Shown here in pieces: positions 21,993-26,526 of a stretch of DNA of 26,526 nt. Every line of letters begins with the position of its first letter. Position 1 is the first letter of the stretch. The notes under the pieces were generated by a model that saw nothing but the letters and a program-made list of their open reading frames with translations, made no database searches and was not told where the DNA came from. Origin of the DNA: JANYLN01 sp041687575 (GTDB lineage: Bacteria > Planctomycetota > Phycisphaerae > UBA1845 > JANYLN01); assembly GCA_041687575.1 (NCBI GenBank), contig JAWLBS010000029.1, positions 1 to 26,526 of the forward strand. The letters are read 5' to 3'. The position numbers and the translations under genes are program-made.

Positions 21993-23039
21993 TCAGTAGC
22001 TTGTCGACTCGAGCCGGACCTTCCCGCGGAAGACCCAGTAGACGCTGAAGGTGTACGAGATCACCAGCGGCATCCCGATCATCGCGATGATGAAGCCGAT
22101 CCAGAGCGTCAGTTTCGAGCTGGCCGCGTTGATGACCGTCAGGCTGTTGGTGGCCGGATCGACCGGCGAGTAGATCAGGTACGGGTAGGTGCCCACCGCG
22201 AACAGGGCCATCAGCAGCACGATCGCGGCCGCACTGGAGAGGAACCCTTCCAGGTCCTTCTTGTGATACAGCGTCCGCGGGACATTGGCGATCGCCATCA
22301 GGTTCAGCAGCGGGATCGCCATCAGGTAGGGGTTCTCCCTGAACACGGCCGTCATCCGGTCGACCCACAGCAGCGTGGCCATCGTCGTGATCACGTAACA
22401 GAGCGCGAAAAAGATCGTTGCATTCCGCGCCCAGTCGCGGGCCTGCTCCTGCAGGTCGCCTTCGGTCTTGACCACCACAAACATCGCCCCGTGCATCATG
22501 AACAGCGCCACGCCCGTCACCCCGACCAGCAGCGGGTAGGGGTGCAGCAGGTCCCCGAGCGAGCCGAGCATCTCGAGCTTGCCGTCGACCCGCGTCAGCG
22601 GCACGCCCCAGGCCAGGTTGCCCAGCGCCACCCCGACCAGCAGGGCGCCCAGCACGCTGCTCAAAAAGAAGAGGAAGTCCCATGTGCCCCGCCACGCGCC
22701 GCTTTCGCGCTTCGACCGGAACTCGATCGCCACCGCCCGAAAGATCAGCGCGAACAGCAGCAGCATGAACGCCAGGTAAAAGCCACTGAACGCCGTGGCG
22801 TACATCTCCGGGAACATCGCGAACAGCGCCCCCCCGGCCGTTACCAGCCACACCTCGTTGCCGTCCCAGACCGGCCCGATCGTGTTGAGCATCAGCCGGC
22901 GGTTGCGGTCGCCCCGCGCGAACAGGTGCAGCGAGCCGACCCCCAGGTCGAACCCGTCGAGCACGACGTAGCCGGCCAGCAGGATCATGATCAGCACGTA
23001 CCACGTGACGTTCAGCAGCGGAACCGCTTCGGCGATCAT
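21993..23039 (-). CDS. cydB: Cytochrome bd ubiquinol oxidase subunit II
   Basis: The protein has 348 residues with about nine hydrophobic helices. CydB pairs with CydA to form the quinol oxidase that reduces oxygen to water with high affinity. Typical blocks are YVVLDGFDLGVGSLHLF near the N-terminus, the GPVWDGNEVWLV motif (about 55-66), FRAVAIEFRSK and the closing YTFSVYWVFRGKV. The ATG lies inside the end of cydA with a 4-base overlap (23036-23039), so translation is coupled. It ends 19 bases from a terminator shared with the convergent gene. No small CydX-like ORF is evident between its stop and that terminator. Confidence 0.96.
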   Translation of the reverse strand: MIAEAVPLLNVTWYVLIMILLAGYVVLDGFDLGVGSLHLFARGDRNRRLMLNTIGPVWDGNEVWLVTAGGALFAMFPEMYATAFSGFYLAFMLLLFALIFRAVAIEFRSKRESGAWRGTWDFLFFLSSVLGALLVGVALGNLAWGVPLTRVDGKLEMLGSLGDLLHPYPLLVGVTGVALFMMHGAMFVVVKTEGDLQEQARDWARNATIFFALCYVITTMATLLWVDRMTAVFRENPYLMAIPLLNLMAIANVPRTLYHKKDLEGFLSSAAAIVLLMALFAVGTYPYLIYSPVDPATNSLTVINAASSKLTLWIGFIIAMIGMPLVISYTFSVYWVFRGKVRLESTSY

Positions 23040-24424
23040 GCGCGATGTCCCTCCTTGCTTATCCCTGCCTTTTGTTCCTGCTCGGCGGCAGCCGGCTCAC
23101 CCGGCCCGTGCTGGATCTTCTCGTTGAGCAGGTAGATGAACAGCGCGAACAGCAGGGCATAGATCAGGATGAAACCGATCAGCGAGATCCAGACGCTCTG
23201 CGCGGGCACCGCCGGCGAGCCGGCGTCGGCGGTCTTCAGCAGCCCCCACACCACCCAGGGCTGCCGGCCGAGCTCGGCGCTGAACCAGCCCAGATGGTTG
23301 GCCAGGACGGGCCCGAGCACCGCGAACACGAAGACCCACAGCAGCCAGCGATGGTTGAACAGCGTGCCCCGCCACCAGAGCAGCACGCCTCCCCATGACA
23401 GGGCGATCAGGGTCATGCCGATGCCGACCATGGCGTGGTAGGTCTGGAAGACGGCCTGGACCGGGGGCCACTCCGACGGGTCGAAGGCCAGCAGCCCCGG
23501 GATCTTCGTGCTGGTCGCCCCGTCGACGAGGAAGCTGAGCATGCCGGGGATCTGGATGCCGTAGTCGACTCGTCGGTCCTCGATGTTCGGAATGCCGAAC
23601 AGCCACAGCCCGGCCGGGGCGTCGGCCTCGAAGTGGGCTTCGAAGGCCGCCAGCTTGACCGGCTGGTACTTGGCGACCGTCACGCCGCTCTTGTGGCCGG
23701 TCGCCAGCTGCAGCAGCGACGCCCCCGCCGCCACAACCAGGGCGATCTTCATGCCCTCTTTGGCGAACTCGACGTGCCGGTTGCGCAGCAGGTAGTAAGC
23801 GCAGACGCTGAGCACAAGAAACGCCCCGGCCAGCCACGCCGCGCTGAACACGTGGCTGATGCGGTCCAGGCTGGAGGGGTTGAACACCACCTGCCAGAAA
23901 TCGGTGACCTCGGCGCGGGTCACGCCGTCGTGCTCGACCAGGCGATAGCCGGCCGGCGTCTGCTGCCAGCTGTTGGCGACCACGATCCAGATCGCGCTGA
24001 AGTGCGCGCCCAGCGCGACCATGATCGTCGCGAAGTAGTGCACCTTGGGGCGCACGCGGTCCCAGCCGAACAGCACCAGGCCCAGAAAGCCCGATTCCAG
24101 GAAGAACGCGAAGATCCCCTCGGCCGCCAGGGCGCTGCCGAAGACGTCGCCGACGAAGCGCGAGTAGTTGGACCAGTTCGTCCCGAACTGGAACTCCATG
24201 ACCAGCCCGCTGGCGACCCCCAGGGCGAACATCAGCCCGAAGACCAGCGCCCAGAACCGCGCCATCTGCTTGTAGACCGGCTTGCCCGTCTTGATCCAGA
24301 AGCCTTCCATCGCCACCAGCAGCAGGCCCAGCCCGATGTTCAGTGGAGGAAAAATGTAGTGAAACGAGATCGTCACGGCGAACTGGATGCGGCTGAGCAA
24401 TACCGAAAGGGCTGCGTCGTCCAT
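23036..24424 (-). CDS. cydA: Cytochrome bd ubiquinol oxidase subunit I
   Basis: The protein has 462 residues, about 60 shorter than E. coli CydA, because the quinol loop is of the short (CioA-like) type. Haem ligands by motif are His22 (ISFHYIFPPLNIG), His191 (DRISHVF) and Met332 (YHAMVGIGM). Glu77 in LVMEFQFGTNW and Glu102 in AAEGIFAFFLESGF line the proton path, and GRQPW (386-390) is invariant in the family. The membrane protein would oxidise quinol and let the cell respire or scavenge oxygen at low tension. A near-consensus promoter lies about 100 bases upstream. The RBS is weak (aagagag). cydCD are not in the window. Confidence 0.97.
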   Translation of the reverse strand: MDDAALSVLLSRIQFAVTISFHYIFPPLNIGLGLLLVAMEGFWIKTGKPVYKQMARFWALVFGLMFALGVASGLVMEFQFGTNWSNYSRFVGDVFGSALAAEGIFAFFLESGFLGLVLFGWDRVRPKVHYFATIMVALGAHFSAIWIVVANSWQQTPAGYRLVEHDGVTRAEVTDFWQVVFNPSSLDRISHVFSAAWLAGAFLVLSVCAYYLLRNRHVEFAKEGMKIALVVAAGASLLQLATGHKSGVTVAKYQPVKLAAFEAHFEADAPAGLWLFGIPNIEDRRVDYGIQIPGMLSFLVDGATSTKIPGLLAFDPSEWPPVQAVFQTYHAMVGIGMTLIALSWGGVLLWWRGTLFNHRWLLWVFVFAVLGPVLANHLGWFSAELGRQPWVVWGLLKTADAGSPAVPAQSVWISLIGFILIYALLFALFIYLLNEKIQHGPGEPAAAEQEQKAGISKEGHRA

Positions 24425-24520
24425 TATCTGTTCTCTCTTGCCCGGAGGCAGGCAACCGCCCGGGCCGTCCCCATGCCACCATCCGCCCGCGCCTCGGACG
24501 TCTTATGGGAGTTCGCGCCG

Positions 24521-24549
24521 ATTACACCGGCCGACCGCCAAGGTGTCAA
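24521..24549 (-). promoter_or_regulatory. Near-consensus promoter of cydAB
   Basis: On the minus strand TTGACA (24549-24544) and TGTAAT (24526-24521) are 17 bases apart. A start near 24514 would give a leader of about 90 bases. The -35 box is part of the direct repeat at 24542-24561. I see no clear Fnr/Crp-like site. Confidence 0.7.
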
Positions 24550-24857
24550 GCAAAGCCTGTCATGCCCGGGCGCATTCAGCGATCAGGCGCAGAACCGGTC
24601 GCGTGCCGGGGATCTGACCCCTGGCAGCACGCCCGTGCTTGAGTCCACGATCCAATCCCCTTGGGGGCACCAGTACCTGAAAGATCCACCGGGGTCTGAC
24701 CCCCCGAGAAAATGCCCCGGCCTCCTCGCCCACGGGGTCTGACCCCAATGGCGTGCACAAGCAGCCGGGCCGCCCCGAGGTTTGCGCGCTGATTCCGTCC
24801 GAGGCGTGCGCTTCGGGGTCAGACCCCTGACATCACGGTGTCAAGCAAGGGCCTGTC
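24542..24857. repeat. Direct repeats flanking the palindrome cluster
   Basis: The sequence ggtgtcaagcaa followed by a/gg and gcctgtc occurs at 24542-24561 and 24837-24857, differing by one substitution and one inserted base. The 275 bases between contain all four GGGGTC(T/A)GACCCC-type palindromes of this region. The arrangement could reflect an insertion with a duplicated flank or recombination between repeats. Confidence 0.65.
24608..24703. repeat. 96-bp palindrome-bounded repeat, copy 2
   Basis: The left end is ggggatctgacccc (24608-24621, one extra base against the palindrome) and the right end GGGGTCTGACCCC (24691-24703). The interior matches 13369-13464 in the same orientation with scattered substitutions, so the copies are old enough to have diverged. 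Confidence 0.7.
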
Positions 24858-24861
24858 TCGC

Positions 24862-25485
24862 CTACGGGTACAGCTGCGAAATCTCCCACCGCTGCCCGAC
24901 CCGCCTGTAGACGAACCGGTCGTGCAGCCGATCCGGTGCCTCCTGCCAGAACTCCATCCGCAGCGGCGCCACGCGAAAGCCGCTCCAATGCGGCGGGCGG
25001 GGCACGTCGCGATCGCCCAGCGCATCGGCCAACTCGCGCACCCGCCGCGCCAGCGCGGCGGGCCCGGGCATCGTTTCGCTCTGGTCGCTCGCCCACGCGC
25101 CGATCCGGCTTTCGCGCGGGCGGCTCCGCCAGTAGGTGTCCGCCTCGTCCTCGCCGACGCGTGTGACCGTCCCCTGGACCCGCACCTGCCGGCCGAGCCC
25201 CTCCCAGTAGAAGCACATCGCCGCCCGCGGCAGCGCCAGCAGCGACCGCGCCTTCGCCGAGTGCATGTTCGTGAAAAAGACGAACCCCTCGCGGTCGAAG
25301 GTCTTCAGCAGGACCATGCGGCTGTCGGGAAACCCTCGCGGGTCGATCGTCGAGACGCACACGGCCGTCGGGTGCGGCACGCGCGGGTCGCGTTGCGCCT
25401 GCTCGAACCAGCGGGCGAACTGCTCGACCGGCTCGTCGGGCAGCGACTCGCGGGTCAACGGCGGGATGTCTGCCGGGGCCGTCAC
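24862..25485 (-). CDS. pdxH: Pyridoxamine 5'-phosphate oxidase
   Basis: The protein has 207 residues. It oxidises pyridoxamine or pyridoxine phosphate to pyridoxal phosphate with FMN and oxygen. Family blocks: PTAVCVSTIDPRGFPDSRMV, LLKTFDREGFVFFTNMHSAK, CFYWEGLGRQVRVQGTV, YWRSRPRESRIGAWASDQSE and the C-terminal RLHDRFVYRR...LYP with its substrate-binding Arg/His. I chose the GTG at 25485 because it starts 2 bases after the bcp stop and gives the family length; upstream codons in this frame only overlap bcp and resemble nothing. There is no separate RBS, so it is probably translated by ribosomes finishing bcp. Cytosolic FMN enzyme, dimeric in known cases. Confidence 0.94.
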   Translation of the reverse strand: MTAPADIPPLTRESLPDEPVEQFARWFEQAQRDPRVPHPTAVCVSTIDPRGFPDSRMVLLKTFDREGFVFFTNMHSAKARSLLALPRAAMCFYWEGLGRQVRVQGTVTRVGEDEADTYWRSRPRESRIGAWASDQSETMPGPAALARRVRELADALGDRDVPRPPHWSGFRVAPLRMEFWQEAPDRLHDRFVYRRVGQRWEISQLYP

Positions 25486-25487
25486 AG

Positions 25488-25958
25488 CTATGCCATCCGG
25501 GTCAGGGCCTGCTGCGCCTGCGGCACCGTCTCCTCCGGCGAGACCTTGTACCACGCCTCGACGATCCGGCCCTGCTCGTCGACCAGGAAGCTCGACCGGA
25601 TGATCCCGATCGTCTTGCGGCCCATCGAGACCTTCTCGCCCCACACGCCGTACGCCTCGGCGACCGCATGGTCGGTGTCGGCCAGCAGCACGAAGTTCAG
25701 GTCGTACTTTTCGGCGAACTGCTTCTGTTTATCAGGCGCGTCCGGACTGATGCCGATCGCCGCGGCACCCGCCTTGTCCAGATCCGGCATCGCGTCGCGG
25801 ACACTGCAGGACTGCGTCGTGCAGCCGGGTGTGTCGGCCTTGGGGTAAAAGTAGAGCAGCACCCTGCGGCCGCGGTAACTCTCCAGCGTAACCGGCTTGC
25901 CGTCCTGGTCAGGCAGTTCGAACAGCGGGGCGGCATCTCCGGGCTTCAACTTGGCCAT
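25488..25958 (-). CDS. bcp: Thiol peroxidase of the Bcp/PrxQ family
   Basis: The protein has 156 residues, typical for Bcp. It reduces hydrogen peroxide and organic peroxides with electrons from thioredoxin or similar. The thioredoxin-fold core shows PLFELPDQDGKPVTL, LLYFYPKADTPGCTTQSCS with peroxidatic Cys46 and the resolving Cys51 five residues later (the atypical 2-Cys alpha-helix type), and the closing FLVDEQGRIVEAWYKV. The ATG at 25958 has GGAGG (25971-25967) 8 bases upstream; an earlier ATG at 25991 lacks an RBS. It heads a two-gene operon with pdxH, which is translationally coupled. A candidate promoter lies at 26007-26036. Confidence 0.95.
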   Translation of the reverse strand: MAKLKPGDAAPLFELPDQDGKPVTLESYRGRRVLLYFYPKADTPGCTTQSCSVRDAMPDLDKAGAAAIGISPDAPDKQKQFAEKYDLNFVLLADTDHAVAEAYGVWGEKVSMGRKTIGIIRSSFLVDEQGRIVEAWYKVSPEETVPQAQQALTRMA

Positions 25959-26006
25959 GGCAGAATCCTCCAACCCTTGCGGCACATGCACTTGCGGACT
26001 GCAGGG

Positions 26007-26036
26007 ATGCTATGGCCGCGGCGAAGCGAATGTCAA
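26007..26036 (-). promoter_or_regulatory. Candidate promoter of bcp-pdxH
   Basis: On the minus strand TTGACA (26036-26031) is followed after 18 bases by TAGCAT (26012-26007). It fits between the stop of the upstream phosphatase gene (26045) and the bcp ATG (25958). Confidence 0.55.
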
Positions 26037-26044
26037 CCGGTCGG

Positions 26045-26526
26045 TCACATCACCTCCAGCGCCAGCATCGTCACGTCGTCGTGGCGCAGCGGACCGCCGG
26101 TGTGTTTGCGGACCGCATCGAGCACGTGGTGCTTCAGCGCAGGCAGAGTGCGGCCGCCCGCCTGGTCCAGCGCCGCCAGCAGCCGCTCCAGGCCGAAGAG
26201 GTTTCCCTTGCCGTCGGGCGCCTCGATCAGCCCGTCGGTGTACACCAGCAGCCGGTCGCCCGTGCCGACCTCGAAGGCATCCTCGCTGAATTCGGTGGCC
26301 GCCTCGACCCCTAGCGGCAGATTCGACCGGTCCGGCCGGTCCGGCGATCCCGCCACCCGCCACCGCGCGTCGCCCCGCCGGCGGATCAGCAGCGGCGGGT
26401 GGCCCGCATATGCCACCCGTAGCGTCCTATCATCGCGGTAGAACCCGACGATCGCGGCGGTGGTCATCGCATCGAGGCCGCGCCGGGTGATCTGGCGGTT
26501 CAAATCGGCAAGCAGATCCTGCCCGG
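26045..26526 (-). CDS. SpoIIE-type PP2C serine phosphatase, C-terminal part (5' end outside window)
   Basis: The last 160 codons are present and the frame is open to the window edge, beginning QDLLADLNRQITRRG. Motifs are those of the SpoIIE/RsbU phosphatase domain: AMTTAAIVGFYRD, VAYAGHPPLLIRR, LPLGV, GDRLLVYTDGLIEAPD (metal-binding Asp) and the closing RHDDVTMLALEV with the last metal-binding Asp pair. Such proteins dephosphorylate anti-sigma-factor antagonists in partner-switching stress control and usually carry sensory domains at the N-terminus, which would be outside this window. An internal TTG at 26503 is not the start, since the domain continues upstream of it. No anti-sigma or antagonist gene is in view. 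Confidence 0.93.
   Translation of the reverse strand, partial: GQDLLADLNRQITRRGLDAMTTAAIVGFYRDDRTLRVAYAGHPPLLIRRRGDARWRVAGSPDRPDRSNLPLGVEAATEFSEDAFEVGTGDRLLVYTDGLIEAPDGKGNLFGLERLLAALDQAGGRTLPALKHHVLDAVRKHTGGPLRHDDVTMLALEVM

Larger units (their letters stand above)
24425..24861. other. 437-bp intergenic region with repeats and the cydA promoter
   Basis: The part next to cydA holds its promoter. Then come a 20-base direct repeat (24542-24561), the second copy of the palindrome-bounded element (24608-24703), two more palindromes (GGGGTCTGACCCC 24734-24746, GGGGTCAGACCCC 24815-24827), and the second direct repeat (24837-24857), which ends 4 bases before the pdxH stop codon. No gene is supported; short frames here are repeat-derived. 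Confidence 0.7.

Overview
The window is about 26.5 kb of GC-rich bacterial DNA that most resembles a planctomycete, probably of the Phycisphaerae kind. The reasons are large secreted proteins ending in dockerin-like calcium repeats (GDINGDGHVNAIDLL type), a protein ending in a PEP-CTERM sorting tail (TPEP, hydrophobic stretch, RRR), repeat-rich intergenic DNA whose reverse strand can be read as the planctomycete-typical peptide SVSEG, and a mosaic of housekeeping genes. This assignment rests on my recognition of these families; no 16S rRNA or tRNA is visible. No CRISPR array, phage genes or transposase genes were seen.

Region 1 (about 1-10750) is an island for secreted hydrolases. It holds the tail of one secreted dockerin-like protein, a second 1383-residue esterase-like protein with an almost identical tail, a GntR/LacI-type regulator on the opposite strand, a PEP-CTERM protein, a secreted SGNH esterase with a related dockerin-like tail, and a cytosolic protein of unknown function. 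Four strong hairpin terminators separate the units. The leader and signal-peptide sequence of the SGNH gene recurs upstream of the large esterase as a broken copy. Two matching inverted repeats in the divergent regulator / PEP-CTERM intergenic region, one lying on the regulator's own -10 box, suggest local control by that regulator. Together this looks like a regulated set for surface or extracellular ester removal, probably from polysaccharide; that role is inference.

Region 2 (10750-13528) has a strongly folded non-coding stretch that may be an unrecognised RNA gene on the minus strand, then clpS and a secreted alpha-helical protein, both on the minus strand, and a palindrome-bounded repeat element.

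Region 3 (13529-21914, plus strand) carries a URO-D-fold protein and a nucleoside hydrolase in tandem, a repeat-dense intergenic zone with a 62-bp tandem array, the NAD(P)HX dehydratase nnrD, a two-gene sulfur module (DUF442-type phosphatase/sulfurtransferase-like protein and a CstB-like persulfide dioxygenase-rhodanese fusion), an unrecognised 359-residue protein, and a conserved protein of unknown function driven by a near-consensus promoter.

Region 4 (21993-26526, minus strand) carries cydAB (cytochrome bd oxidase with a short Q-loop), a repeat element related to the one in region 2, pdxH and bcp as a tightly coupled pair, and the C-terminal part of a SpoIIE-type PP2C phosphatase cut by the window edge. 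Cytochrome bd, Bcp and the persulfide dioxygenase fit life at low or fluctuating oxygen with sulfide present; this is inference from gene content.
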